From an uncultured Christensenellaceae bacterium (GTDB lineage: Bacteria > Bacillota > Clostridia > Christensenellales > UBA3700), in assembly GCA_944381325.1 (NCBI GenBank), contig CALWKS010000001.1, positions 186,001-250,000 of the forward strand: a stretch of DNA of 64,000 bases. The letters run 5' to 3'. Numbering within the stretch: the stretch's first letter is position 1; every line of letters starts with the position of its first letter. Shown one piece after another: positions 54,061 through 63,114 of the stretch. The notes under the pieces are model-generated. The model was not told where the DNA came from. It searched no databases and saw nothing but the letters and a program-made list of their open reading frames with translations. The position numbers were made by a program, and so were the translations under genes.

Positions 54061-55788
54061 TCAGTCTTTCTGCAACAATTCTTTATGTTCGTTTGCCGTA
54101 ACCGTAGCGCTGTTGTAAGTGGTGTATAGCACCATGCCGGGTTTGCCTGAAGGGTGGCGCTTGAGATTGCGGCGGCGGGTGTAGTCGCATACCGTTTTTG
54201 TGCCGGGCTGAGCCTGAGACCAGAAACATGCGATTTCGCAGGCAGTCTGTATCACGCTGTCGGGGATATCTCTGCCTTCTGCGAAGATTATCACATGAGA
54301 GCCGTGCACGTCTTTAGCGTGAACCCAGATATCTCCGCCGTTGGCGACTTTAAAGGTGAGTTTGTCGTTCTGAAGATTGTTTTTGCCTACGGCAACGGTA
54401 AAGCCTTCTACCTCGTAGAATAACGGCTGAGCCGCTTTTGTACGCGTTTTGTTGCGTCTGCCTGCAGGTTTCAGCGCTCCTGCTTCTATAAGCTCAGCTT
54501 CAACTTCTGCAATTTCGTCGTCGGTAGAGCATACGGCGATTGAAGGCTCTATGCTGAGAAGATATTCGAGCTCTTCTTCGCTTTCTTTTATCTGTGCGGT
54601 AACGACTTCGAGAGTGCGCTTCTGTTTGGAGTATTTTTTGAAGTACTGCTGAGCGTTCTGTCCCGGAGTAAGCCTTTCGTCGAGAGGAATTGTTATCTCG
54701 GGCATATTTTCATCGTAATAGTCCTGAACGGTTACGCTCTTGTCTCCGCGCTGAATTTTATACATATTTGCGGTAATAAGCTCACCGTATTTTTTATTCT
54801 TTTCGAGACCTGACGCTTCAGAAAGGCGAGAGCGGCATTTTTCAAGACGTTTCTTAAGTCTCGCTACTGCGGCAGAATGCGCTTTTCTCAGGTGTTTAGT
54901 ATGGTCGTTTCTTCTGCATTTTTCGTCCTTTTTGCCGATGCACTGTTCGACTGCAGCGCTCAGGGTAGGCGTTGAAATAAAAGATAATGATGAAGACTTG
55001 TACGGGAATACGAAATAATCGTCCTCGTAGCCGTCAATGAGACTGCAACACGGGGAATAAGCGCTGCTGGCGTTTATATCGAGTAGAGTGCTCAAGGTGT
55101 CTATTATTGCGTTTATACCTTTTTCGTCGGGTTTTTCGCTGTTTTCAACGCCTGCTATATAGAGTAGTTCTTTTACCGTAAGGACTGAAAAACCTGAGAC
55201 GGAGCTCATTATAAATCCTGAAAGATCCGAGCCGTTGTAATTGTTGAGAGCTTCTCTGACTGCTGAAAGGTCTGTGCAGGCTATTTTATTTCTCGGCGGA
55301 AGTTCGTATTTTACCGAGGGAAGGAGACAGCGCTTCGTCGCGGTGTCGAAAGAAGCCTGTTTGAGCGTGTCTTTTATTATTCCGTCCGAACTGACGAGAA
55401 GCACGTTGCTGTATCTGCCCATTGTTTCTGCGACAACCGAATATCTGACTTCGTCTCTGAGTTCGTTTCTTGCGGTAACGGAAAAGTCGAAAATACGGTC
55501 ATTACCCAGCATGGATACGCCGTTTATCACTCCACCTGCAAGGCACTTCCTGAGGCGCATGCAAAAAGCAGGGGCGGTAAGCGGATTGGTCTTTTTTACC
55601 GTCGTAAGATGAATGCGCGGATTCTGTGCGTTTGCCGAAACGGCGAGGATCAGATTGTCGCCGCCTTTGCGTATATGGAAATTTATTTCGTCGGCTTCAG
55701 GCATGCTTATCTTGTCAATTTTGCCGCCTGCAAGCGCGAGATCAAGCTCTTTTGACAGAGCGTTAAGTGTAATGAAATCGCCTGGCAT
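54061..55788 (-). CDS. rqcH: Rqc2/RqcH-type NFACT protein (formerly fibronectin-binding FbpA)
   Basis: 575 residues. N-terminal NFACT-N domain (DFITLNALSKELDLALAGGKIDKISMPEADEINFHIR), two helix-hairpin-helix motifs, a long coiled coil (about 290-420, ARLKKRLEKCRSRLSEA...) and the NFACT-R domain with GFTVAVGKNNLQNDKLTFKVANGGDIWVHAKDVHGSHVII. In bacteria RqcH binds stalled 50S subunits and adds alanine tails that mark nascent chains for ClpXP; clpP and clpX lie close by on the other strand. GAGGT precedes ATG 55788. No membrane segment. Confidence 0.94.
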   Translation of the reverse strand: MPGDFITLNALSKELDLALAGGKIDKISMPEADEINFHIRKGGDNLILAVSANAQNPRIHLTTVKKTNPLTAPAFCMRLRKCLAGGVINGVSMLGNDRIFDFSVTARNELRDEVRYSVVAETMGRYSNVLLVSSDGIIKDTLKQASFDTATKRCLLPSVKYELPPRNKIACTDLSAVREALNNYNGSDLSGFIMSSVSGFSVLTVKELLYIAGVENSEKPDEKGINAIIDTLSTLLDINASSAYSPCCSLIDGYEDDYFVFPYKSSSLSFISTPTLSAAVEQCIGKKDEKCRRNDHTKHLRKAHSAAVARLKKRLEKCRSRLSEASGLEKNKKYGELITANMYKIQRGDKSVTVQDYYDENMPEITIPLDERLTPGQNAQQYFKKYSKQKRTLEVVTAQIKESEEELEYLLSIEPSIAVCSTDDEIAEVEAELIEAGALKPAGRRNKTRTKAAQPLFYEVEGFTVAVGKNNLQNDKLTFKVANGGDIWVHAKDVHGSHVIIFAEGRDIPDSVIQTACEIACFWSQAQPGTKTVCDYTRRRNLKRHPSGKPGMVLYTTYNSATVTANEHKELLQKD

Positions 55789-55827
55789 ATTACCTCATTT
55801 GCGCCGATGAATAACCTCGGCAGACTT

Positions 55828-55856
55828 ATTATAAAATATTTATAAAATATTTGCAA
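55828..55856 (-). promoter_or_regulatory. Promoter of rqcH
   Basis: On the minus strand TTGCAA (55856-55851), 17 bp, TATAAT (55833-55828). Confidence 0.7.
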
Positions 55857-55862
55857 TTGTAA

Positions 55863-55891
55863 TTGCAATAAATCGCCGATTGTGCTAAAAT
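55863..55891 (+). promoter_or_regulatory. Promoter of tig (and clpP-clpX)
   Basis: TTGCAA (55863-55868), 17 bp, TAAAAT (55886-55891) with TG one base before (extended -10). Back to back with the rqcH promoter, 6 bp between the -35 boxes. Confidence 0.7.
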
Positions 55892-55943
55892 TATTTCACT
55901 GTGTAAAAATCTACTGAAAAACAATCAAAGAGAGGACATAAAA

Positions 55944-57230
55944 ATGAACTACACAAAAGAACTTCTTGAAAAAGACCGCGTAAAATTTACCGTGGAAGTA
56001 AGCGAGGAAGAGTGGAAGAACGCTCTTGCCAAAGCGTATGAAAAAAATAAGGGCAAGTTCCAGATCGAGGGATTCCGCAAGGGTAAAGTTCCCCGCAAGG
56101 TGATTGAGAATATGTACGGCATCGGCGTATTTTTCGATGACGCGTTGGATATAATTCTGCCTGAGACTTACGGCGAAATCATGGACAAGGAAACCGAGCT
56201 TTTCCCTGTTGACAGACCTGAGGTCGACATCGCCGCTATCAGCGACAGCACTCTTAAATATACCGCAACCGTTCAGCTCCGTCCGACGGTAACTCTCGGC
56301 GCTTACACCGGCATCGACTTTGAAAAGAAGAGCACCGAAGTCAGCGACGAAGAAGTAGATGCTGAGATCAAGAAAGACCTCGAGAACGCAGGCAGCTGGG
56401 AACCCGTAGGCGACAGAGCTGTTGAAAACGGCGACAAGTGCGTTATAGATTTCAGCGGCAGCGTAGACGGCGTTAAGTTCGACGGCGGCACTGCTAAGGA
56501 TTACACGATCGTTCTCGGCAGCGGCTCGTTTATCCCCGGTTTCGAGGATCAGATGGTAGGCATGAAGGCAGGCGAGACCAAGGTCGTAAAGGTTAAATTC
56601 CCTGAAGATTACCATGCTGAAAACCTTGCAGGCAAGGACGCTGAATTCGAAGTGGTTCTTCACAGCGCAACCGTAAAGAACGTTCCTGCGCTCGACAATG
56701 AGACCGTAAAGGATATATCCGAGTTCGACACCGTAGAGGATTACAAGAAGAGCGTAAGAGACAGGCTCGTTTCAAAGAAGGAAGAAGAAGCAGGCTTTGC
56801 TCTCGATCAGGCTATCATCGAGAAGGTCGCTGAGAACGCTCAGGTAGAAATCCCCGAGTGCATGATCAACGACGAAGCTGAAGATATGGTCAAAGAATTC
56901 GAATACAGAGTTATGTATCAGGGCGGCGATCCTGAACAGTTCTACAAGATGACAGGTCAGACCAGAGAAAATCTTCTCAACACCTACAAGACCGGCGCTG
57001 CTAAGAACGTAAAACTCAGACTCGTTCTGCAGGAAGTCATCAAGGCGGCCAACATCACCGTAACCGACGAAGAAGTAGAAAAGGATCTTGAAAAGTCTGC
57101 TGAAGAAGCTGGTATGGAGCTTGAAGAGTTCAAGAAGAACGTCACCGATCAGCACAGAAGCTATCTGAGAAGCTCTATCCTCAGCAAGAAGGCTTTTGAA
57201 TTCCTCAGAAATAACAACAATATCAAGTAA
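55944..57230 (+). CDS. tig: Trigger factor (ribosome-associated chaperone and prolyl isomerase)
   Basis: 428 residues. The N-terminal ribosome-binding signature appears as GFRKGKVPRKVIENMYG. An FKBP-type isomerase domain lies around residues 155-240 (VENGDKCVIDFSGSVDGVKFDGGTAKDYTIVLGSGSFIPGFEDQMVGMKAGE). The helical C-terminal arm completes it. It catches nascent chains at the exit tunnel. GAGAGGAC precedes the ATG. tig-clpP-clpX is a widely conserved order. Confidence 0.97.
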   Translation: MNYTKELLEKDRVKFTVEVSEEEWKNALAKAYEKNKGKFQIEGFRKGKVPRKVIENMYGIGVFFDDALDIILPETYGEIMDKETELFPVDRPEVDIAAISDSTLKYTATVQLRPTVTLGAYTGIDFEKKSTEVSDEEVDAEIKKDLENAGSWEPVGDRAVENGDKCVIDFSGSVDGVKFDGGTAKDYTIVLGSGSFIPGFEDQMVGMKAGETKVVKVKFPEDYHAENLAGKDAEFEVVLHSATVKNVPALDNETVKDISEFDTVEDYKKSVRDRLVSKKEEEAGFALDQAIIEKVAENAQVEIPECMINDEAEDMVKEFEYRVMYQGGDPEQFYKMTGQTRENLLNTYKTGAAKNVKLRLVLQEVIKAANITVTDEEVEKDLEKSAEEAGMELEEFKKNVTDQHRSYLRSSILSKKAFEFLRNNNNIK

Positions 57231-57330
57231 TCAACCTGAAAATGTCGTAAATTCTCCTTTTTCTCTGTAAATGCCGGAGAAAAAGGGGACAAAACCATTC
57301 GTTGAGAATATCATAAAGGGAGGATTGAAG

Positions 57331-57930
57331 ATGAAAAAGGACGAAATAGTTAAGGACAACATATACGTCATCGACAAAGTTGACGGCGGAGAAAGGCAGT
57401 ACGATATATATTCGAGACTGCTTGAAGACAGAATAATCTTTCTTACGGACGAAATCAACGATTACACGGCGAATCTCGTAGTCGCGCAGCTTATTTTCCT
57501 TGAAGCAAAAGACAGTGAAAAGGATATCTGCATTTACATCAACAGCCCGGGCGGAAGCGTAAGCGCCGGACTTGCGATCTACGACACAATGAAGTACATC
57601 AAATGCGACGTAAGCACTATCTGTATCGGCATGGCGGCGTCTATGGGCGCATTCCTGCTTGCCGCAGGTACGAAGGGAAAGAGATATGCGCTTCCCAACA
57701 GCGAAATTATGATACACCAGCCTCTCGGCGGAGCTCAGGGGCAGGCGTCCGACGTCGAGATCATGGCAAACCACCTCAAAAAGACCAAAGACAAGCTGAC
57801 GAGAATTTTGGCAGAAAACTGCAATCAGCCGTATGAAAAAGTTCTTGAGGACACTGACAGAGATAACTTCCTCAGTCCTGAAGAAGCGCTTGAATACGGA
57901 CTCATCGACCAGATCTATTATAAGAGGTAA
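57331..57930 (+). CDS. clpP: ATP-dependent Clp protease proteolytic subunit
   Basis: 199 residues from ATG 57331, chosen because GGGAGG is 7 bases upstream and the length fits; an in-frame ATG at 57271 would add an unusual 20 residues. Catalytic triad: Ser104 in [14 protein letters not shown], His129 in MIHQPLGG, and an Asp in the usual later region. The start [18 protein letters not shown] is typical. It forms the two-ring barrel fed by ClpX. 100 bp after tig; clpX begins 5 bp later. Confidence 0.97.
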   Translation: MKKDEIVKDNIYVIDKVDGGERQYDIYSRLLEDRIIFLTDEINDYTANLVVAQLIFLEAKDSEKDICIYINSPGGSVSAGLAIYDTMKYIKCDVSTICIGMAASMGAFLLAAGTKGKRYALPNSEIMIHQPLGGAQGQASDVEIMANHLKKTKDKLTRILAENCNQPYEKVLEDTDRDNFLSPEEALEYGLIDQIYYKR

Positions 57931-57935
57931 TTTAA

Positions 57936-59174
57936 GTGGACAAAGAAATCAACAAGTGTTCTTTCTGCGGCAGAGGAGAAGGCGAAGTCGATAAGATATT
58001 TTCAGGCCCCAACGGCGTGAATATCTGCAACGAATGCGTTGAATTCTGCTATGAACTCATGGAACAGGAGTACAGCGCTTCTCCCGCAGCCGAAGCAGTA
58101 AAGAAACACACAATAAACGTGCCCACGCCGCACGAAATAAAGCAGAGACTCGATGAATATATCGTCGGTCAGGACCAGGCTAAAAAGGTGCTGTCCGTAG
58201 CTGTATATAATCATTATAAGAGACTCAACTGTGAAGCGAAAGGCGACGTAGAACTTGAAAAGAGCAACGTGTTGCTTTTAGGACCTACGGGTTGCGGAAA
58301 GACTTTGCTTGCGAGCACGCTTGCAAAGATTCTCGACGTGCCGTTCGTGGTCGCTGACGCAACGTCTCTTACCGAAGCCGGCTATGTAGGCGAAGACGTG
58401 GAGAACATTCTTCTCAAGCTTATTAAAAAGGCTGACTACGATATCAAGCGCGCAGAGGTAGGCATTATCTATATCGATGAAATAGACAAGATCGCAAAGA
58501 AAGGCGAAAACGTTTCTATCATGCGCGACGTGTCAGGCGAAGGCGTTCAGCAGGCTCTCCTCAAGATAATCGAGAGCACCATAGCCAACGTGCCGCCCAA
58601 CGGCGGAAGAAAGCATCCTCAGCAGGAGTGCATACAGATAAACACAAGAAACATTCTGTTCATCTGCGGCGGAGCTTTCGTGGGACTTGAAAAAATAATT
58701 GAAAAGCGTATGCAGGGCGCTGCGCTCGGTTTCGGTGCTGAAATCAAGAATACGAAGACTTCAACTTACGGCGAGATCTGCAATGAAATAAGACCTGACG
58801 ATCTTATCAAATTCGGTCTTATACCTGAATTTGTGGGCAGACTTCCGGTTGTTGTGTCAATCAACGCTCTTGACGAAAAAGCTCTCGTAAACATTCTTAA
58901 AGAGCCCAAAAACGCGCTTACGAAGCAGTACACGTCAATGTTTGCCGACGACGGTGTAGAACTTGAATTTGAGGACGAGGCGCTGTATGAGATTGCCGCT
59001 AAGGCAGTTAGAATGAAGACTGGCGCGCGCGGTCTTAAATCCATTATGGAAAACCTTATGCTTGACGTGATGTACGACGTACCCAGCGATAAATCGATTG
59101 AAAAAGTCGTGATAACCGGCGATTGCGTCAAAGGCATTGAAAAGCCTGTGATAATCCGCCGCAAGACGGCGTAA
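57936..59174 (+). CDS. clpX: ATP-dependent Clp protease ATPase subunit ClpX
   Basis: 412 residues, GTG start with AAGAGGT upstream in the end of clpP. N-terminal zinc-binding domain with Cys8, Cys11, Cys31 and Cys34, then AAA+ motifs: Walker [14 protein letters not shown], pore loop and Walker [12 protein letters not shown], the ISxCGGAF-type segment [13 protein letters not shown], sensor [13 protein letters not shown], and [15 protein letters not shown]. It unfolds tagged proteins into ClpP. No lon gene follows, unlike in Bacillus. Confidence 0.97.
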   Translation: MDKEINKCSFCGRGEGEVDKIFSGPNGVNICNECVEFCYELMEQEYSASPAAEAVKKHTINVPTPHEIKQRLDEYIVGQDQAKKVLSVAVYNHYKRLNCEAKGDVELEKSNVLLLGPTGCGKTLLASTLAKILDVPFVVADATSLTEAGYVGEDVENILLKLIKKADYDIKRAEVGIIYIDEIDKIAKKGENVSIMRDVSGEGVQQALLKIIESTIANVPPNGGRKHPQQECIQINTRNILFICGGAFVGLEKIIEKRMQGAALGFGAEIKNTKTSTYGEICNEIRPDDLIKFGLIPEFVGRLPVVVSINALDEKALVNILKEPKNALTKQYTSMFADDGVELEFEDEALYEIAAKAVRMKTGARGLKSIMENLMLDVMYDVPSDKSIEKVVITGDCVKGIEKPVIIRRKTA

Positions 59175-59184
59175 GAAATTCAAG

Positions 59185-59211
59185 GGCAGGCGTTTTTCGC
59201 CTGCCTTTTTT
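59185..59211 (+). terminator. Intrinsic terminator of tig-clpP-clpX
   Basis: GGCAGGCG (59185-59192) pairs with CGCCTGCC (59198-59205), then T6. Confidence 0.9.
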
Positions 59212-59584
59212 ATTGATATCTCAGATAAAAGACAAGCTTCTAAGCGGATATTGGTTTATATATCGACTGCTGTTATTAGGCTATAATAAACGCCTTGCTT
59301 ATTATCGGATAAAATATCTTAGCGAATTGCGATTATTATTGCTTAATGCGTCAATAACGGGATTTGCCGTTTTTAGTCTGATTACAGGCTTTCATTCAAT
59401 GTAAATTTGCTTTTGTTAAAAGGCTAGATATCAGTTTTGAGCAATAAAATCGTTCGAGCAATGTCGGTGAAAACGCTGCAGGATATCTGATCTGAAAATT
59501 GCTGTTGCATTCTGATGTTGAGATATGTAAACTTTATTAGATGTGAAAACTTCATTTATATAACGGAAGAAAAGGAGAAAGGAA
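59212..59584. other. Gap before engB
   Basis: A 63-residue open frame (59213-59404) starts with TTG inside the terminator's T run and has no ribosome site, so I reject it. No other feature is visible apart from the engB ribosome site at the right end. Confidence 0.4.
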
Positions 59585-60199
59585 ATGATAATAAAAAACG
59601 CTAAATTTATGACTTCGTACGCTTCATTTAAAAAAGACGACGGTTTCAATGCCGATGAGATAGCAATAGCAGGCAAGTCGAACGTCGGTAAAAGTTCTTT
59701 TATCAACTATATGACGAACTACGGCGGTCTTGCGAAAACTTCTTCCACTCCTGGCAAAACCAAACTGATAAATTATTTTTCAGTCAATAACGGTGAGTTT
59801 ATGCTTGTTGATCTTCCGGGCTACGGTTACGCTAAAGTGGGGGAGGACGAAAAACGCAAGTGGGATAAGATGATAGGAGACTATCTGACCAAGAGCGAGA
59901 ATCTTAAAGGGGTTATCGTGCTTGTTGACGTGCGTCATGAACCTACGGCTCTTGACAAGCAGATGGTTGCTTATCTGCATCATTATCATATACCGTTTTT
60001 CATTGTTGCGACAAAAAGCGACAAGCTTTCAAAAGCTCAGATAAGCAAGCAAAAGAGCGTTGTGGCCAATGCTCTCAGTATGGGCACAAGTGATATTCTG
60101 ACCGTTTCTTCACTTAAAAAAGAGGGAAAGGAAGCGGTTCTCGATAAAATCGAAAATCTTTTAAAATTTATTCCTGATATTGATGAAATAGAAGAATAA
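59585..60199 (+). CDS. engB: Ribosome biogenesis GTPase EngB (YsxC/YihA)
   Basis: 204 residues; AAGGAGAAAGG precedes the ATG. GTPase motifs: G1 AIAGKSNVGKSSFIN, G2 region TSSTPGKTKLINYF, G3 LVDLPGYGYAKV, G4 VATKSDKL and G5 VSSLKKEGKE. It helps mature the 50S subunit. In Bacillus it follows clpX-lonA; here it follows clpX after a terminator and 370 bp, so it is a separate unit. Confidence 0.96.
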   Translation: MIIKNAKFMTSYASFKKDDGFNADEIAIAGKSNVGKSSFINYMTNYGGLAKTSSTPGKTKLINYFSVNNGEFMLVDLPGYGYAKVGEDEKRKWDKMIGDYLTKSENLKGVIVLVDVRHEPTALDKQMVAYLHHYHIPFFIVATKSDKLSKAQISKQKSVVANALSMGTSDILTVSSLKKEGKEAVLDKIENLLKFIPDIDEIEE

Positions 60200-60356
60200 T
60201 GGCTGAATATAACTATTTTTATGCTTAATTTATAATAATTTTCAACTAAAAATTTGAAGGTGAAAGTGTCATTATCTGACTTTTCTGCATATATTTTTAT
60301 AGCGATTGTATCAAAGCGTTTGCTTTGCGGCAGTCATATAAAAGGAGGAGTACATA

Positions 60357-61031
60357 ATGTCATTTTCAAATAATTGCAAGTCGGATAAAATTCCGGGACC
60401 GATAAAGGGCAACGCTCTTTCGGGTATTTGCGAAAAGACTTGTCTGCAGGTTGAAAAAGTGTTCGATGCCTGTATGAGTCAGACGACGATGACCGATCTG
60501 CAACTTACGCTTTCTGACGTCACGCCGACAGACCTTACCGCGCCATACAAATTCGTAAGCGCTAAATCTACCAGCACAAATGCTGTAATAAGCAATCTTA
60601 CCGTAACCGAAATCCCTGAAGACAACTGTTACGCACGCGTGAGCTGCAACGTGCAGATACCCGTGCTTGTAACTTTCACCGATGCGAACGGTAAGACGGG
60701 TACAGGTACGGCTACCGTAAATATTCCCAAAGACGTGATCCTTCACGTGTCGGCACCAAGTGTAATACCTTATTCGATTCAGGCTACTGTCGGTTTCTCG
60801 TCGATTCAGGGTGTATATACCGCTGATAATCAGTTCACGGTCACCGGCTGCGCAACGGTCATACTCAAAGTCACAATGCCTGTCGATCTTCTCGTGCCGA
60901 GTTACGGATATTGCTATATCCCGCCGTGCAGAGAATACACAGAGCAGGCATGCGAAGGCGTATTCGATCTTCCTCTGTATCCGCAGGAATGCGGCGAAGA
61001 ATGCAGATGCAATTCAAGGCTCAGGGGCTGA
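60357..61031 (+). CDS. Conserved hypothetical protein, possibly spore-coat related
   Basis: 224 residues; AAAGGAGGAG precedes the ATG. No signal peptide. It begins MSFSNNCKSDKIPGPIKGNALSGICEKTCLQVEKVFDACMSQTTM, has a beta-rich middle (VTEIPEDNCYARVSCNVQIPVLVTFTD, KTGTGTATVNIPKDVILHVSAPSVIPYSIQATVGFSSIQG) and a Cys-rich end (YGYCYIPPCREYTEQAC...CGEECRCNSRLRG). It resembles cysteine-containing proteins I associate with spore-forming Clostridia, but I cannot name the family with certainty. A spore-coat role is inference from the Cys pattern and lack of export signal. Confidence 0.7.
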   Translation: MSFSNNCKSDKIPGPIKGNALSGICEKTCLQVEKVFDACMSQTTMTDLQLTLSDVTPTDLTAPYKFVSAKSTSTNAVISNLTVTEIPEDNCYARVSCNVQIPVLVTFTDANGKTGTGTATVNIPKDVILHVSAPSVIPYSIQATVGFSSIQGVYTADNQFTVTGCATVILKVTMPVDLLVPSYGYCYIPPCREYTEQACEGVFDLPLYPQECGEECRCNSRLRG

Positions 61032-61442
61032 CATTAAAAACAGCGTGCGTATGAGGCGGCAAGTCCGCTTCTGCGCGCGTTATTTTTCTGCTTTTTATTT
61101 AAAAGGTTTTTGCTTTAAATATCGTTTTATTTGCTGATTTCTGACGATATTCATTGTAAAATATTTCTGCTGAAAGATATTTGTGTTTTATTATTATTTG
61201 ACCTTGTAAAAAATTATCTGTTTTCTTCTGAATTTAATTTAAATGTTGTCGATTGATAAATATTTATTTTATATATCTTGCTATAGCTTTTTATTTATTT
61301 TTTGAACGATTTGCAGTGTTTAAGTTTAATAATCGATCTATTTTAATATTAAGTCGTTAGCATATTTTACTGTTGCTGACTACTAATAAATCAAAAGAAT
61401 GATTCGCATTATTATTCAGATAACTTTAAATGTGCTGAAAAC
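61032..61442. other. AT-rich gap without a supported gene
   Basis: A small AGGCGG/CCGCTT-type hairpin near 61050-61070, followed some way on by T runs, may end the preceding gene. Otherwise I see nothing. Confidence 0.35.
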
Positions 61443-61472
61443 TTGATTAATAAGGCATTTTGCTGATATAAT
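61443..61472 (+). promoter_or_regulatory. Promoter abutting the phosphoesterase gene (leaderless)
   Basis: TTGATT (61443-61448), 18 bp, TATAAT (61467-61472) with TG before it (TGATATAAT, extended -10). The -10 ends 6 nt before ATG 61479. Confidence 0.7.
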
Positions 61473-61478
61473 AGCGAT

Positions 61479-62177
61479 ATGAAAGTTTTTGCCGTGAGTG
61501 ATTTGCATCTCGGAAGCTGCTGTAATAAGCCGATGGATATTTTCGGCGACGGATGGAGCGGTTACTGGGATAATATACGTAATGACTGGAAGTCTAAAGT
61601 CGGGGAAGAAGACGTTGTTCTCATTGCCGGTGATATATCCTGGGCGATGCGTCTTGAAGAAGCTATTCCCGATATAGACGAAATTGCGGCGCTTCCTGGC
61701 AAAAAAATAATACTTCGCGGAAATCACGATTATTGGTGGCAGTCCTATCAGAGACTTAAGGACGCTTTGCCTCATAATATGTATGCGGTCCAGAACAATG
61801 CTGTCAGGGTAGGAAATCTGCTTATCTGCGGCAGCAGACTTTGGAGTCTTGGCGCGGAAGGGGAACATGATAAGGCTATGTTGAAACGCGAGGGTATACG
61901 CTTGAGGCTGGCACTTGAAGACGCAAAAAATCAGAAAAAAGAAGGGGATAAGATTGCGGTAATGGTACATTATCCTCCTTTTGACGTTACATTCGCCAAT
62001 TCAGAGTATACCGATATTATAGCTGAATACGACGTTGATGCGGTAATTTACGGCCATCTGCACGGCAAAGACGCGCGCGTCCGCAAAGTCGTAAATAAAA
62101 ACGGAATAAATTATTATCTGACGTCGTGCGATCTTGTGGATTATAAATTGGTGGAAATTCCGGAGCTTTCAGATTGA
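61479..62177 (+). CDS. Metallophosphoesterase (calcineurin-like)
   Basis: 232 residues. All metal-binding blocks are present: FAVSDLHLG, LIAGDISWAM, LRGNHDYWWQ, VMVHYPPFD and IYGHLHG. The substrate is unknown; relatives act on nucleotides, nucleic acids or phosphoproteins. The ATG has no ribosome site but lies 6 nt after a strong -10, so the mRNA is probably leaderless. A terminator follows, and the gene is transcribed alone. Confidence 0.93.
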   Translation: MKVFAVSDLHLGSCCNKPMDIFGDGWSGYWDNIRNDWKSKVGEEDVVLIAGDISWAMRLEEAIPDIDEIAALPGKKIILRGNHDYWWQSYQRLKDALPHNMYAVQNNAVRVGNLLICGSRLWSLGAEGEHDKAMLKREGIRLRLALEDAKNQKKEGDKIAVMVHYPPFDVTFANSEYTDIIAEYDVDAVIYGHLHGKDARVRKVVNKNGINYYLTSCDLVDYKLVEIPELSD

Positions 62178-62220
62178 CGCAAATCTTTACGGACAGTAAA
62201 TTTAATTGATGGATATTTAA

Positions 62221-62247
62221 AAAGTCGGAGGAAACTCCGATTTTTTT
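62221..62247 (+). terminator. Intrinsic terminator of the phosphoesterase gene
   Basis: TCGGAG (62225-62230) pairs with CTCCGA (62235-62240) across GAAA, with A and T flanks. Confidence 0.85.
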
Positions 62248-62321
62248 ATTTCATATTTTTTGCGTTTAATTTTTAATTTAAGTATACATATGTTGAATTG
62301 TTGAGAGTCAATATATAAGGA

Positions 62322-62358
62322 TATACTGCGCGCATATATAATAACGCGCGTATATATA
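62322..62358. repeat. Alternating purine-pyrimidine tracts with inverted repeat
   Basis: GCGCGCATATATA (62328-62340) and CGCGCGTATATATA (62345-62358) are alternating purine-pyrimidine runs. TATAC(T)GCGCG and CGCGCGTATA can also pair as a hairpin with one bulge. The tract could favour Z-DNA or a cruciform. Confidence 0.5.
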
Positions 62359-62658
62359 GGTTATGATTTTATATTTCAGGAGCTTGACGTCATTTGTTTT
62401 AAAAACAAGGGAAATTATGTTTTAATATATGGTCGTAGGTTTGAGTTGTTATTGAGGATCAGTGATTTTTATTGTATTTTGATTGTTTATGCTAGGCGCT
62501 ATATATTTTTAAGTAGCAGATTTAAACACGGGCAGATTAAATTTTATATGAATTCTATTTATCTGAAATTCTGAAAAGAGCGCGAGGACAGCCTGGTGAA
62601 ACGTTTTATCTGTTATACGGCTTTTCATGATGGGGAAAAGGGAATGATTTCCCAGTGA

Positions 62659-62673
62659 TGGGAGAAAGTGGGA
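62659..62673 (+). promoter_or_regulatory. MraZ-type double box, distal
   Basis: TGGGA (62659-62663), 5 bp, TGGGA (62669-62673). TGGGN repeats with 5-bp spacers are the known MraZ sites. An additional TGGGG lies at 62631. Confidence 0.55.
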
Positions 62674-62865
62674 TTGTTTTCCTTTTATAGAAAATAAAGC
62701 TGAAGAATAAGCCCTGATTGACTGTTTCGGAAAATATTTATCGTATGAAAACAATGATGTTTAAAGCGTTTTGCGACCTTTTTAGGGTGTTTGACTTTAT
62801 GTTGAAACGGGTGGTAAAGAGAGGGGCGAAAACAGCCTGAAAACGGTTAATAAATAGCTTATACT

Positions 62866-62880
62866 TGGGAAAGTGTGGGA
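62866..62880 (+). promoter_or_regulatory. MraZ-type double box, proximal
   Basis: TGGGA (62866-62870), 5 bp, TGGGA (62876-62880), 207 bp after the distal pair and about 235 bp before mraZ. Confidence 0.55.
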
Positions 62881-63050
62881 CAAATTTCCACTTTTTGTAA
62901 AAAATAGTAAATTTTATTAAATCATAGTAAAAAACATTAAAAATATAAAATTTCATGATTGTAAAAGACAGTAATATTCAGTAAAAATGCAAATATTTTC
63001 CAATGCGAACAAGTGTTTACATTTCTAAGTGGAAATTTGTGGATATAATC

Positions 63051-63079
63051 TTGACATGCTTATTAATAAACGATAAAAT
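63051..63079 (+). promoter_or_regulatory. Promoter of mraZ
   Basis: TTGACA (63051-63056), 17 bp, TAAAAT (63074-63079), 35 bp before the start codon. A second -10-like TATAAT at 63044-63049 lacks a well-placed -35. Confidence 0.75.
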
Positions 63080-63114
63080 ATAAGTACGAAATCAATGAAA
63101 GGAGGTAATGCGCG

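Larger units (their letters stand above)
62248..63050. other. Long regulatory-looking region upstream of mraZ
   Basis: No gene is supported in these 800 bp. It holds the alternating tract at 62322-62358, two diverged copies of a segment containing ACAGCCTG...AAACG (about 62588 and 62832), and a double TGGGA box after each. Confidence 0.5.

Noticed and set aside
59213..59404. Small 63-residue frame after clpX
   Set aside because: It would start with TTG at the end of the clpX terminator, with no ribosome site.
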